Position numbers and translations under genes: made by a program. 64,000 nt of DNA from Ustilaginoidea virens (lineage: Eukaryota; Ascomycota; Sordariomycetes; Hypocreales; Clavicipitaceae): NCBI RefSeq assembly GCF_000687475.1, contig NC_057319.1:5570001-5634000 (forward strand). Direction: 5' to 3'. This document shows positions 32,131-45,700 of this stretch, piece after piece (position 1 is the first letter of the stretch; the number at the start of each line of letters is the position of its first letter). The notes under the pieces are model-generated. The model did not search any database. It was not told the DNA's origin and saw nothing but the letters and a program-made list of their open reading frames with translations.

Positions 32131-32735
32131 TTAATCCCGACCTATAATCATACTTATAGGGCTCCTCTGCTTTCCCTGTGCCTTTGAGACCGAAGAATTC
32201 GGCGGCACCCTAGTAGTTCTATACGAGGGAGGAGAGGAGAGGCCAGTGAATATGCGCGACCAGACCAATGACACGCAGAATAAGCGCTGCCCTACGGAGT
32301 ACAACTTCACAAACTGGGCTGTCGGGCTCAAACTTCAGGCCATGCATCTGCGTGCTACAGTATATATGTGATATGTACCATGCACCAACCAGCAAGTGAC
32401 ATGAACTTTTGGGTCGCACCTGACCCCTGGGTGGAGCGCCATGGTTGTTGGCCCACTGCCCTCATTGTGAGCTTCCGCTTTCGCATCGCTTGGCTCAGTA
32501 CTACATATGTAGCTTGAGGCATTCCCTTCCCTGGCCTTCCTGTGCTGTCATGCGCTCCTTTTCTTCCCTACAACTCCGTGCTCCTTACCAAGTATGATAT
32601 CCAGGACGTGTCGAGTTCGGTTCTCCTTTCTCCCCACACAAAAATACAAAATGAGCGCTTGAACGTTGATTCCCTCGACCTTGCTGCCCTCCATCCGTTG
32701 GACCCAAACAAGCTACAAGCTCCGACAATCGCACC
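32131..32735. other. Right shoulder of AT block and MCH1 promoter
   Basis: Composition returns to normal within about 50 bases. A TACGGAGTAC palindrome lies at 32293-32302. No gene seen; the last part is presumably promoter and leader for the downstream transporter. Confidence 0.5.
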
Positions 32736-34475
32736 ATGGTCGCCTCCACCACGTCACCCGCTGCCCACGCCGCAGATGGCGAAGCATCCTCGGTATTCAG
32801 CGACTACGACGCCGATGATGGGTTCGAAGCCGATGCCGCAAAGCGCCGGCGCGTAATTCGTCAGAAACAAGCTGTCCGCATCACTGCTCTCATATTCGCC
32901 ACGTTGGCCTCGCTATGCGCTGGCTCGATTGTTGTCTTTTCGCTTTACGCTCCACGCTTCCAGTCACGTCTGCGATACACACAGTTCCAGGTCAATGGCG
33001 TCGCCATCGCTGGCTCTCTGGCCCTCTATCTTCCCATATCCGTGATGGGCTATTTCTGCGACCGTGTGGGTGTTTCGCCGCTGGCACTGCTCTCTGCCGT
33101 CCTTTTTGGAACCGGCTATGGCACTGCAGCATTCATCTACCGAAAACTCGACATCGGATACAACGCCCTCCAAGGACCACACGGCGTGGCCAACCAGTGG
33201 TCTTACCCGGCCATGATATTTGCGTTTGTGTGCATCGGTTCTGGTACTTGCGCAATGTACATCGCTGCCGTCTCAACCTGTGCCAAGAATTTCGGAAAGG
33301 GCAGGTATCGAGGGCTGGCGCTCGCCATGCCCATTACTGGCTTCGGCTTGAGCGGCATGTGGCTCAGCCAGTTTGGCAGTCGTTTTCTGTACGAGACGAA
33401 ACCTGACGGATCCAAAGGCGAGGTTGACGTCTTTCGATTCTTCGTTTTCCTGGCCGTCTTGTTGGCAACCATGGGCGTCATCGGCTCATTTCTGCTGCGG
33501 GTCGTTGATGAGCAAGACCTTATCGAAGAAGCCATCGAAGAGCTTGAGACGAGTGGTCTACTGGACGGAAGCTCACTGCTCGGTCGATCGCCGAGAGGTT
33601 ATGGTACCACCCCAACGACGGGAGGAGCCGAAAACTCGGCAAACAGCGCAACCCTCGACCCTTCAGACGATGACGATGCCCAATGGAAGAAGACCTGGGT
33701 CCTCAACGCCGAGACACGGCAATTCCTTACCGACCATACCATGTGGCCATTTGCCGTGGCCTTCCTGCTCATGATTGGTCCCGCAGAGGCCTTTGTCAAC
33801 AACCTCGGCACGGTTATTGGCACCTTGACGCCTCCATCGACCGACGGGTTTGGCGAGGCAACCACGGCGGCAACCCATGTCTCCATCTTTGGCGTTACCA
33901 GCACAATTGCGCGCCTACTAATCGGCACTCTGACCGATCTTCTGGCCCCTGCGCCTGAGACCCAACACATCCAGCTCTCCTCGCACCGCAGCGCCCAACA
34001 CTCGCAACGCTTCACCATCTCGCGTGTTGCCTTCCTCGTCTTTTTTGCGCTTCTCATGTCGTTCGGCTTCATTTTTCTCGCTTCTGGTCTAGTTCAGAAT
34101 CACGCCGATCGTTTTTGGGTTGTCTCTGGCCTCGTGGGTGCCGGATACGGTGCCATTTTCAGCCTGACGCCCTTGATCGTCACCATAATCTGGGGGGTGG
34201 AGAACTTTGCCACCAACTTTGGCATCATCGCCATGTTACCCGCCATTGGGTCCACGTTTTGGGGCTTGATATACTCTGGCATCTATCAGGCAGGTGCCAA
34301 GGGGTCTGCCGTCGCTGTAAATGGGAGCGAGGATGATGACTTGTTTTGCTACGGTAAGCAGTGTTATAGCGGTACGTTTTGGGCGGAGGGCATCTGTGTG
34401 TGGGTAGCGTGTTTGCTGGTATTGTACGCCTGGAGGGGCAGCGGGGGTTGGAAACAGAGGGGAATTGTCATTTGA
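32736..34475 (+). CDS. MCH1: MCH1-type monocarboxylate-transporter homologue (MFS, 579 aa)
   Basis: Intronless 579-residue major-facilitator protein of the nodulin-like/MCH1 group. An acidic N-terminal tail of about 45 residues is followed by the family-typical first helices RITALIFATLASLCAGSIVV and AIAGSLALYLPISVMGYFCD, then ten or so further hydrophobic segments, with a long hydrophilic central loop (about residues 250-330) between the six-helix halves. Yeast Mch1 resembles mammalian monocarboxylate carriers but has no proven monocarboxylate transport and localises to the vacuole membrane, so substrate and site here are uncertain. The start at 32736 gives the expected tail. It is the first intact gene right of the transposon block. 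Confidence 0.85.
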   Translation: MVASTTSPAAHAADGEASSVFSDYDADDGFEADAAKRRRVIRQKQAVRITALIFATLASLCAGSIVVFSLYAPRFQSRLRYTQFQVNGVAIAGSLALYLPISVMGYFCDRVGVSPLALLSAVLFGTGYGTAAFIYRKLDIGYNALQGPHGVANQWSYPAMIFAFVCIGSGTCAMYIAAVSTCAKNFGKGRYRGLALAMPITGFGLSGMWLSQFGSRFLYETKPDGSKGEVDVFRFFVFLAVLLATMGVIGSFLLRVVDEQDLIEEAIEELETSGLLDGSSLLGRSPRGYGTTPTTGGAENSANSATLDPSDDDDAQWKKTWVLNAETRQFLTDHTMWPFAVAFLLMIGPAEAFVNNLGTVIGTLTPPSTDGFGEATTAATHVSIFGVTSTIARLLIGTLTDLLAPAPETQHIQLSSHRSAQHSQRFTISRVAFLVFFALLMSFGFIFLASGLVQNHADRFWVVSGLVGAGYGAIFSLTPLIVTIIWGVENFATNFGIIAMLPAIGSTFWGLIYSGIYQAGAKGSAVAVNGSEDDDLFCYGKQCYSGTFWAEGICVWVACLLVLYAWRGSGGWKQRGIVI

Positions 34476-35055
34476 AGTCGTGGGATGATGATGCGTCGCA
34501 AGTACATGCTGCACCGAGATCTTTTTCTGCTCGCCCTCATTAAGCGGAGTTTCTTTGGATGGAGCTGTCGAATATGTAATGTATAGGCATTTTGATTTCT
34601 TTCGTCTTTGATGTCGCAGCTGTCCAATCGATGTCTGCACGAGTTTCAACTTTTCACCCGTCAAAAGGAAGTATTTTGGCTTCGCTGCAGAAAAGGCTCC
34701 AAGTTGCTCTTCCCATTGCGTCACGATCGCCATTGGCCTCTGCTTTGACCTGAACCTTGTTCGCAAAGGTGATGAAATACACGTGACTTCGCATCTTTTC
34801 GTGTCGAGGTTGCGCGTCCACCGCCAGCGCCCCACCAACGGCGCTGTTCTCGACCTGTAACCACGCCGGAAGCTGCTCACCCGTTGCGGCTCCGCAGTGC
34901 GCACCGTTTACCGGTTTCACGTCATGCCCCTCAAGCCCCTACCGACAACGGGACATCAGGAGAGATAACCCATTAGCCTACTAACATATGGCTGCCTACA
35001 ACGAGTTCTATGCCTTGTAGGCGAACCGCTTCCCCCGTTCCAAACAACATTGAAG
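34476..35055. other. Intergenic MCH1-MRE11
   Basis: 3' region of the transporter and promoter of MRE11; no gene supported. Confidence 0.5.
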
Positions 35056-37492
35056 ATGACGGACTTTACAGGTACCATCATTCCCCCACACCCCGGTTGG
35101 CTGCGCTGACGCCTCGAGCACGTCCTTCTCACCACTCATTGCAGAGGCCGATACGATCCGCATCCTTGTGGCGACTGACAACCACGTCGGATTCGAGGAG
35201 AGAGATGCCATCAGGAAGGACGACAGCTGGCAAACCTTTGATGAAATTCTGAATCTTGCCCGCACCGAGGACGTACGCTCACCGACCGCTCGCTGCCGGG
35301 GCAGAACCCAACTTTTTTGATGATGATTGACTGACCGCGGTGCTGCAGGTCGACATGGTGCTTCTCGCGGGTGACCTCTTCCACGAAAACAAGCCGTCTC
35401 GGAAATCCCTGTACCAGGTCATGCGCACCTTGCGCCAAAACTGCCTTGGCGAGAAACCGTGTCCGCTCGAATTCCTCTCCGACGCGGCAACCGTCTTCGA
35501 GGGCGCGTTTCCCCACGTCAACTACGAAGATCCCGACATCAACATCTCGATCCCGGTGTTTTCCATCCACGGCAACCACGACGATCCCTCGGGCGATGGA
35601 AACTATTGCTCTCTCGATCTGCTGCAGGCTGCGGGGCTCCTGAACTATTTTGGCCGGGTGGCCGAGGCCGATAACATCGAGGCCAAGCCCATTCTCCTGC
35701 AAAAGGGCGCTACGAAGCTCGCCTTGTTCGGGCTGAGCAATGTCCGTGACGAGCGGATGTTCCGCACGTTCCGCGACCACAAGGTCAAATGGTTCCGACC
35801 CAACGCGCAGATGGGCGATTGGTTCAACTTGCTGGCTGTTCACCAGAACCACCACGCCCATACTTCGACGTCGTACTTGCCGGAGAATGTTCTCCCGGAT
35901 TGGCTGGACTTGGTGGTTTGGGGTCACGAACACGAGTGTCTTATTGATCCGACGCAGAACCCCGAGACTGGCTTCCATGTCATGCAGCCGGGCTCATCGG
36001 TGGCAACGTCGCTGGTCCCGGGCGAGGCAGTGCAGAAGCAGGTGGCCATTGTAAGCGTAACAGGCAAGAATTTCAAGGTCGACAAGATTCCCCTAAAGTC
36101 GGTGCGGCCATTTGTCACGCGGGAGATTGTGCTCTCGCAAGACAAGCGGTTCATTGGCTTGGACAAGCAAAAGGACAACAGGCAGCAAGTCACCAAACTC
36201 TTGATGAAGATTGTGGACGAGATGATTGACGAAGCAAACGCCGACTGGGAAGCCATCCAAACCGACGAGGAAGCATTGGAAGAGCGTCCGCTGCCGCTCA
36301 TCAGGCTCAAGGTAGAGTATTCGGCACCGGAGGGCGGGGTTTTTGAGTGCGAGAACCCACAGCGCTTCTCGAACCGGTTCGTCGGCAGGGTCGCCAACAC
36401 CAACGATGTCGTCTATTTTTACCGCAAGAAAGCGTCGCAGCGTATGTTTCTTCCTGGCCCCGAGCGGGTTTCAAAACTAACAGTGCACAAGGGAAAGCAA
36501 ATGCCGCCGTCCCAGAGGACGCGCTGCAAGCCATTGCCGACGGCGCGGACGCGGTCAAGGTTGAGTCGCTGGTGCAGGACTTTCTGGGCGCGCAGTCGCT
36601 CAAAGTCTTGCCCCAAGGACCCTTTGGAGAAGCCGTCAACCAGTTTGTTTCCAAGGACGACAAGCACGCGATGGAGCTATTCGTGACGGAGCATTTGACA
36701 GGCCAAGTCAGACAACTGCTGGGGCTCGAGTCGGACGACGAGGATCTCAACGGTGCCATGGAAATCTACAGGATGAGGGTTGAGCAACAGATGGCCAGTG
36801 GCGTGGGAAGAGGCGGCGGGGGGGCCAATGCCGAGAGGAAACGGGTCCTCAAGCCCAAGCCGGACACATGGGATAGCGATTTTGACGGAAACTGGGAGGA
36901 CGAGGCAGGCGCCTGGACATACGAGGATCCCACCCACCATCCGAGTCTCAGAACAACGCAAGAACATGGTGCAGCCGGTCGGAGCAGGAGCAGGTCGGGA
37001 GCACATGGCGACCCAGACGACCCAGACGACCGAGAGGATGAGGCAGATGCACCGAGCAGCAGGCGGCCCACGGCCCGGGCGGCAAAAGCAAGCACCTCCA
37101 GGGCAGCCAAGAAGCCAACCCCGGCCCGCAGAGCGCCAGCCAAGGGGCGGTCCCGGAAAGCCGTCGACCCAAGCGAGGATGAGGCTGCAGAAGACGAGGA
37201 CGTCATCATGGAGTCTGACGATGAGCAGCCTCCGCCACTGCCTGCGAAGCCAGCGACAAGGGGCAGAAAGGCAGCGACAACGAAAACGACAACGGCAACG
37301 GCAGCGGCAACGACAGCAAAAACGGCGAGGGGGTCTGCTCCAAAGAGCCGCGCGAAGACAAAGCAGACGACGTTGAACTTCTCCCAGAATGCCGGCGGCA
37401 CACAAATGGCGATTGAGCTGAGCGACGACGAGATTTCAGACGACGATACGTTTACGCGTAGGCCGGTATCGACGAGGACGAGGAGGCGGTGA
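35056..37492 (+). CDS. MRE11: MRE11 double-strand-break repair nuclease, four exons
   Basis: Exons 35056-35071, 35145-35272, 35349-36441 and 36492-37492 give 745 aa. All Mre11 phosphoesterase motifs are present: DNH (D17, N18, H19), GDLFHENK (D57, H60), GNHDD (123-127), HQNHHAH (213-219) and GHEHEC (240-245). Exon 1 is only 16 nt (MTDFT plus one base), so an annotation starting at the first long open frame would miss the first metal-binding motif. The 50-nt third intron ends at CAAG after a CTAAC branch sequence; the nearer CAG at 36481-36483 would break the frame. The C terminus is Arg/Gly- and Ala/Thr-rich and acidic, with a low-complexity RGRKAATTKTTT stretch, as in the DNA-binding tails of fungal Mre11. 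The protein acts with Rad50 and Nbs1/Xrs2 in nuclear end resection, checkpoint signalling and telomere maintenance. Confidence 0.93.
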
Positions 37493-38166
37493 CGACGGGC
37501 CCGGTGGGGGCATGCTCCGACGGTTTTGATATCTTGCAGCGGCCCGAGGAAGAGCAGGCGCCGCGTACACATGGTGATGCTGCGCGTCGGTGCCTTCGAT
37601 GCCGGCTTGGCGCAGAGCCTCTTCTCCCCGGGAGCAAGCATGAGCCCAACGGGAAGCGCAGCCGTTTCTTTTTGTCTCTTTTTAGCGGTCTTGTGGGAAT
37701 ACGGCATGGGGGATGCGTGTAGTAACTAGGCTTGATGGCATGATCTGGATCAGGAAACGAGGCTGCACATGACGCACTCGCAGCCGCCGCGCCAGGTGCG
37801 CTGCATTTGGGCTTCTTTGTATTGCGAGACAACAGAGACCCCACGCGGCTCTGATAGTTGTCCCTTAGACAGGGGAGTCGGGTGTCGGTCAAATGGTGGT
37901 TGAGTGAGCTGCTTTTTTCTTACGTGTAGTACTCCGTACCCGAGTTGCATTCCACGACCGTCTTTCTCGGTTGTTACGTAAGCTATTCCATTCCCCAGCG
38001 AGCTCCGTCTGACCTGCCATGCCGCCCGCGAGTCGCTGCTCCAGCTTCACTTCCTCTCCCCATCCATCACCATCACCATTCGCCTTCACCATTCACCATG
38101 TGAGAGCCCACCCTCGCGCCCTGGCCTCGCCTCTCCGAGACCACTCATCACGTCAGTTGGTGCAGC
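37493..38166. other. Intergenic MRE11-F-box
   Basis: No gene supported. Another AGTACTCCGTAC palindromic motif occurs at 37928-37939. Confidence 0.5.
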
Positions 38167-39956
38167 ATGCCACGCCACATTGGCCGCGCCCGAGTCGACG
38201 AGTTTCTAGCAACGCTCTCGCCACAGGACCTGCTTTACCTGAGACGCAGGCTCGGCACGATCCCTCGCCTCGCGGGACTAGCGCATCTGCCCGCGGAAAT
38301 CACCTCCATGATCGCGCTCCAGCTCTCGCTAGACGACTTCGTCCACTGCCGCCTCGTCTGCCGCTCGTGGCTCGCTTCGTGGACCCAGGACGCCGTCATC
38401 ACGGCCATATGCCACCACTTTTTCCCGGGGATGCTGGAAAAGCATGGCGATAGCACGCCCCGACAGCTCCTTCAGTCTGCTCTGGCTCGGCACCTGCGAC
38501 GAGCGCGCTCGCAGCCGTCCCAGTTCTTCCTCCCGTGGGACAGACGGGTGCGGTCGCCCGTGTTCGGGGGCCGCGAGCCCGCGCCGAACGATGACATTGG
38601 CATTTCTTCGGCCCGCGTTGCGTACCGCCCTCCCGGTCCGCCAGTCTTCTACGACGGCGGCCGGCTCGCGTGGCAGCTGGATTCCGTGACCGTCGTGGTG
38701 GACGACCTGCGCACGTGCCGTCGACGGTTTTGCAGATTCTCTGCGGCTCTTATTGCCGGCGAGAGGATGAGCTTGCAGGGCATGTCTCGGTCGCTGCTGG
38801 TGTTTGCTGCCACGAAAGGTGGGTTCGACGACTTGAACTTCAACATGGTGTTAGTGTGACGCCCGTTTCTTATGCCACTTTTTTTTTTTTTTTTTTCAGC
38901 ACTCTGACTTGGGTAGAAAGATTTGGCGTGGATCGGATGATGAGTGGAGGCGTATATCTCTGCCGGGGCCCTTTGCAAGGTGTGTTGTCCAAGGGGAACG
39001 GGTGGCGGTGGTGACGCGGCAAGGCCTGGTCCTGACGTGGTCATGGGGTGGGCCGACCGTGGAATTGCTCATGGCGGACGGCATCAGTTGTGACGATGTG
39101 CGTGGTCGATCGATCCCCGGGGTGATTTTGCATCCCGATAAGCCGGATGTGTCGTACGTTGCGTCGATAACCTGCCCCGGGCCCACGAGTAAGCAAGCGC
39201 GCGGTCCCAAAATCCAAAAGCGCCTGCCAACTTCTTGCTGACCTCGCGCCAGATACATCGCAGCCACTACCCCGCGCGTGCAAGGTCACAGTCGTCCGCT
39301 ACGAACACGACCAGCCCACCAAACAGTGGCAGGAAGCCATCCACGAGGCGTCCATGGCCCAGCCACCCGCCGAGCATGCCCTCCCGTCCCGCGCCACGCC
39401 GCTCTGCCCGGAAATCAGCCCCTACGGGCTCTACAGCCTCGGAACGCTTCTCGCAGCCGACGGCAACCTCGACCCCCCCCACGTGGTGGAGTTTGCGGCT
39501 GTCGCGTTCAGCATCTACAAAGAGTCGTTTGTGCAGCGCGAATGCGGGGCCCAGGACCACCGGGGGGGCAATGCCCGTCGGGAGTTCTGGCTCGACCCAA
39601 CGACGTGGGGGCTTGGGCACCGCGAGGAGGACATGGCGCCGTGGGCGCGGGACGCTGTGACGGCCCCGCGCTTCGTCTGGTTGGACGGCGGGATGGAGAC
39701 GCCGGACGGGGCGGCGCTCGTGGGAGAAGTGGGTGCGGGCGTGGGGGTGTCGGAGCCGTGCCGCGTGTTTGGCGACGAGGACTTCCAGTTGCTTGTCACG
39801 GGGCGCGGGATCCTGGTCAGGGCGTATGCCAGGACGGCGCTGCTGGCTCCGAGGATGCGTGAGCTGGCGGCCGCTCAGGCTGCGGTGGAAAAGACGGCGC
39901 TGGTGGATGCGGTGCGCCCGGTTGACCTGAAGCCTTTGGGGGGGACGAGGCTGTAG
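38167..39956 (+). CDS. F-box protein with C-terminal propeller-like region (557 aa)
   Basis: Modelled as exons 38167-38847, 38900-39188 and 39253-39956. The F-box is at about residues 38-80 (LAHLPAEITSMIALQLSLDDFVHCRLVCRSWLASW), preceded by a short basic N terminus. The remainder contains repeats of the type LLVFAAT...ARCVVQGERVAVVTRQGLVLTWSW, reminiscent of beta-propeller blades used for substrate recruitment. F-box proteins link substrates to the Skp1-Cul1 ubiquitin ligase. Intron 2 is GTAAGC...CCAG and phase-consistent. Intron 1 is less certain: its acceptor after the T16 tract (TTTCAG at 38894-38899) is strong, but the donor chosen at 38848 (GTGTTA) is one of two phase-compatible sites. 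Substrate unknown. Confidence 0.78.
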
Positions 39957-40393
39957 CTGTTGCAATGCAGGAGAAGCGCGATATCATTGATGATGGCAGC
40001 GAGGTCAGGAACCCTAAACCACGTCGACGCTATACGAGCTATATATAATATAGTAGCTAAAGGGGTAGCCGGCAGGGGGCACAACCGAGCCGGAATTTTG
40101 CGGTTACCGCGTCGAATCCAACGATATCCCCTTGCAACAGTAGCCCACGAGGCCGGGGACACATAAACACAAAAGCATGCATACATAGATATGTTGTCGC
40201 ATCTCGCCCTCGGTCGCAGCACTTTCCCCACGTCATGCCCAGCTAAACGATGGTGAGCCGCTCGAGCCATTTGCATATACTGACAAGAAGCGCCACCAAG
40301 GAAACAGACAAGGAGGCGCAAGAGCGGCTCAGCCAGCCCTCACGACACACCAGCCCACCCCCCGGTGATCCGTTTTACGACCCCGAAAACACG
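39957..40393. other. Convergent intergenic F-box/cutinase
   Basis: A short AT-rich patch (ATATATAATATAG) lies at 40030-40045; otherwise 3' UTR sequence only. Confidence 0.45.
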
Positions 40394-41407
<1,014 letters not shown>

Positions 41408-42135
41408 GCCGAGGCCGAGGCGGAGCAGCCAAGGCCGGCGCGGCGTGGCGGAGCGAGCGCGCGGACGGACGGCTCGGCTGGTGCGGCTTGCTTGCTGCAC
41501 ACTGTACAGGCGCATGTTTTTGTGCAGGCGTCGGTGCTCTTTTCTTTTTATTTTCTTCTTCTTTCTTTTCTTTCCCCCGCTTTCTTTGGCTTGCGAGACG
41601 GCAGCATCGGGGGGTTCGTGCGCGGTGTCCTCGGCGGCGGCAAGAAAGGGGGACCCGGTGCTGATATATCTCGCGATGCGGTATTCCGTGCGCCCCCCCC
41701 CCCCCCCCCCCCCCCTCCATCGAACTGACTCTGCGTTGGGCCTTGCGGAACCTGTCGAGGCGGGCAGCTCAGCCGGGTGGGCTGGGCTGGTCTCTCCCCG
41801 AACGGGCCACGGGGGACATGAATTGAAATTGATTGCTAAGTTTTGCGCGGTGCGCGGCGGTGGGAAGCAAGCATTCCGGCAAAAACGGCTGTTTGGCACA
41901 GCGAGAGACGGGCGAGGGCGGGCTGACGATGCAACCCCGGGGCTGTTGGGGCAGGAGAACGGAGTCGGCTGGGTCCTAGGCCCGGGTGCTTGGGGCCAGT
42001 TCTACGGATTCGGTCTCCAGCTTCTTCTGTCTGTCCACATGGCATATGCGAGATCTTCCTCGCACCCCTGCCGGTTCCAGTGTCAGAAGAATCAAGGCCA
42101 GACAAGCCGGGCTGGCTTGTCCCTGTCCAACCCGT
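41408..42135. other. Cutinase upstream region
   Basis: Contains a pyrimidine/TTTC-rich stretch (41540-41590) and a C23 run at 41693-41715. No gene supported. Confidence 0.5.
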
Positions 42136-42136
42136 G

Positions 42137-42793
42137 CACGTAGACAGGCAGGGAAAAGGTTTTCAAAGATGCAATAACGCTAAGCCCGAAATAATAGAGC
42201 CGCATGCCTTCAAACTCGTTGTCTCCGTCGTAGTGTTGTGAGCATATTTCTCCATCAGCAGCTACATGCCAACCTTGTCTCCTTTTTCCGCTCTACATGT
42301 ATTTCTCCTTTGTACGCCACGCACTGCTGCGGCTTTTGCCCGCATAATGGCCTCGTAGCTTTGCTTTGTAGACTACGTCTGCAATGCATTATTAGTAGGA
42401 TCAACAGCCTTATCAAGCAACGCCCTTCAACAGCTTAGTAGCCAGCGGCATCCTCTTGACCGTCCCACGGAAGAGCACTAGCATATCAAGTTGCGCGCAA
42501 TCCTAGCCCTAGGCCGAGTCCCTTCCTAATCTTGGCAGGTAAATCCAAAGGCAGACTCTAGCCAGCACACAAGGATAGGTATTGTATAGGCCTGAATCGC
42601 AGCCCCTCATCGAAAGTGGCACCAAATCGCGATTTCCCTCAATATATCCGCGCTTTAAAGGTTCCCTGCAGGAAAAAGTAAACAAGGTCACTTAGGTACT
42701 TACAGAAAAACAATAAGCAAATGGTACAAGATTGTAGTTTAGGCTTAGCGTTATTGCATGTTCGGAAAACCCTTGCTTGCCTTGTTTACGTGG
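42137..42793. mobile_element. Candidate MITE with ~50-bp terminal inverted repeats
   Basis: The left end (about 42137-42189: ACGTAGACAGGCAGGG... ATGCAATAACGCTAAGCC) and the reverse complement of the right end (about 42741-42793: ACGTAAACAAGGCAAGC... ATGCAATAACGCTAAGCC) match over about 50 bases with a few small gaps, including an exact 18-base core. The ~550 bases between are AT-richer and code for nothing recognisable. The size and structure fit a non-autonomous DNA transposon. No target duplication was identified, so exact ends and superfamily are open. Confidence 0.65.
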
Positions 42794-45700
42794 CAGTCAA
42801 AAACACTGAGATTGCGTTTTTGCTCTTCCTGCGCACGAGGGCCCGTGTCCAGGCAAGCTCGTGCGCCCTGGTGTTTATCTGACGCTTGGTCATGGTCCAC
42901 TATTTCTTTTCTTCCCTCGCCACCACGACTGCGGCTACGGCATCCCGATTTGAATGCACGTGTTGCCGATCGACTGTCAGGATTCTTCCGCCGCAACCAG
43001 GGCAGCACAGCGATACTCGAAGACGGCGGAGTTTTGCGCGCGGGTATGCGTGACGCTCTCGGTCTCACGCCACGCGTTGGGACAAAGGCACCAGCTCCCG
43101 ACGCGCAATGGGAGTCGTCTGACGTCCTGCGCACAAGCTAACGCACGGGTCTCTCTCTATCTTTGCTCGTCGGGCGTACCAGCCTCGGGGCCAATCGGAG
43201 ACTTACACATGCAGGTCTGGCCCCCGCGCGTGTCGACGGCAAGGGACGATGGGCATTGCAGTGCAGAGCCTCGAAGAAGGGGGTTCGTGGTGCGCAAGGC
43301 TTGTCGTCTTGTCTTCGTCTGGGCCTGGGCCTGGGGTCTGGGCCGCTAAGCAAGGGTCGACGACGTCACCCGGCGTTTCGGTTTGGTCGTGGCAACGGTC
43401 TGCAGGCAACAGCGGTTTCAGGACCATCGAAAACCCCGTGAAACCCCAGGCTGGGGTGGCATCCACCGCAGCTGCTGGCATCCCCGCCGGGTTTTTCCCG
43501 TTTAGGCGAATGTTGTTGCACAGGGCTGCGTTTGCTGTTGCTGCAAGGATGCATGTAAATGTACGGAATAATCCGTACGCTGATACGCATGAAAATTATG
43601 AATTAGCCGGATGCGTACATTTTGTAGCCATGTGTGCGCTGTTGGATCTCACCAACTCCCCTGGTCTTGGCTATATACAAGTCTCGCAGCTGGGGGCTTT
43701 TCTGTCCCGCAGCGCAACAATCAACCTGTGAAATGCAGCGGCACAATGATGCCATGTAGACAAGGAAGACGATGATCATGGATGGCTGGGCATGTACGGA
43801 GTACATACGGACTAGAAGAGGGGGTAAGAGGGGGGTTGTGAGGGGGACCATGTAATATAAAAGAGGCTTCATTGAGCTAAGCTAGGATATGTGATGGTGG
43901 AGAGCCTATACAGGTAAGGTCATGTGACAGTGGGGAAATGATCATCTGTACCTATCGGGTTCTGTGCCTGATATGTGAGGCTGCCACATGACTCATACGG
44001 CCCGCTAGCCAAACAGCTCAGCTCAGCTCAGCTCGTCAAACCAGCGCACGACAAACGGCACAAAGGCTGCTCAAACAGAAACATCAAACAGAGCCGGTGA
44101 ACATGGCCCTCAACACAACCAATAACCTCTGCTTCCTTGATAGCGAACCTCTGGGACCTCCGAGTCAACATGCTGGGACCTGCATTGCAGCGAGAAACAG
44201 CACGCGCACGACCTGGATGTTCCCGGAAGATTTCACCCCGTCGCCCCAATGTCCTAGGGCCAGACGCGCGAGCAGTGCGCAGCATCCTAGGCCCATGACT
44301 GCGCAGTCGTCGATTCCGACGCCCTGGCCACTTTGATCTGTCCAACCACACGCCATCGCTCGACTGCCCGCTGCCTTGAGCCCCCATCGTGTCGTCATCG
44401 CCCCAGATGGGCGCGACATGGGACGCCCGACGACCACGGGAAAGCGTAGGCTCAGAGCGGATTTCTCGTCGACTTGGACGAGAAGCAAGGGAGCAGGAAC
44501 GCTTGGCAGGGACTTGAGAGGAGAACCTGACGCGTACGGAGTATGTCGCCGTATTCCGCGTATCGATTCCCCGTGCGTCGATGCGCATCTGCCAACTGGG
44601 GGCAAGGATGCTGAAAACGTGCTCTTCGGACTTGCCAAGCGATGGTGGATTTTTCCCTTTCCGCAAATCCTGTCACGCCAGCCGGACCGTCCTGCCCCAG
44701 CTCGCGTCCGGGAATGACGATGCTGCACTGATCGGTTCTCGGCGTGACACGAAACAAACGCCAAGGGGTGTCCGTCTCCGCGCGTTTCACAATGCAACCG
44801 CTCGAGGATGAATCTCAAGGTGCTAGCAGCCATCTCTTGATGCGACGTGATCGCAACCCGAGGGTAAACTGCATGTCAGTGCACAACGGCACAGCAACAT
44901 CCAGTACTTTCTTGCCCCGAGGGCGCAGGATCGCTTCCGTCTCATTGCACGAGCGATTTCCTGCGTACCGACGGGGAAGAATAAGCAAGCCTGGCGACTC
45001 CTTCCGCCTGCTCCTCGATAGAGCTTCGCAACAGTAAAACGTTTGGATACGGATTTATCCGGTACGGGTCATCTACGTAAAACTGTATACAATAAATGAA
45101 TAGTAATGAATCGAAATGGAAACCCCCAAGTGGATGGAAGATAGCTTGCAGGTGCTGACTTGGCCGTCGCGTCGGCAATCACCCATCCCATCATGGGCAC
45201 CACCCCATGACGTGATGGACTCCGAACCCCTCCGTCCAGATGACGGGTTCTCGCCCCGGGTACAAAAATTGAGCGCCCAGCGCGGCACTTGGAAATCCAG
45301 AATCCTTGCGCCGTCGGCAGTCCGGCTGCGCTACGTCGATCGAGCACCGTCCTCCGTCGCCTACTTGCTATGCATCCGCCACGCGAGCCGGCCCTGCTGC
45401 GGACTCCCAAGATGGGGGCGCAGCTGGCAGTCGACCGAGTTGCCTGCGTGTTAGTGTTCCTCATGCATCTCCTCAGTAGATTCTAGGTCTTGTGGTCGGG
45501 GGAGAGGAGGCTTTCAGGTGGAGACTCGCTGCCGAGGACCAGGCGGTTGAAGCTGCCATGGCCTGAAACTATTATTCTGCTTTCCAGCAGTGGCATCTTC
45601 GTGTATGCCGACGATTGCGCCAAGTCGCGGCAAGTCCGGGCATCCAGGCTCGTTCGCTTGGACGAAGCTGTTGGACGTTGTTTGCTGCTGAATGCTCGCA

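Noticed and set aside
44165..44833. 222-codon minus frame in the gene-poor region
   Set aside because: No motif, overlapped by frames on both strands, no start context or splice support.
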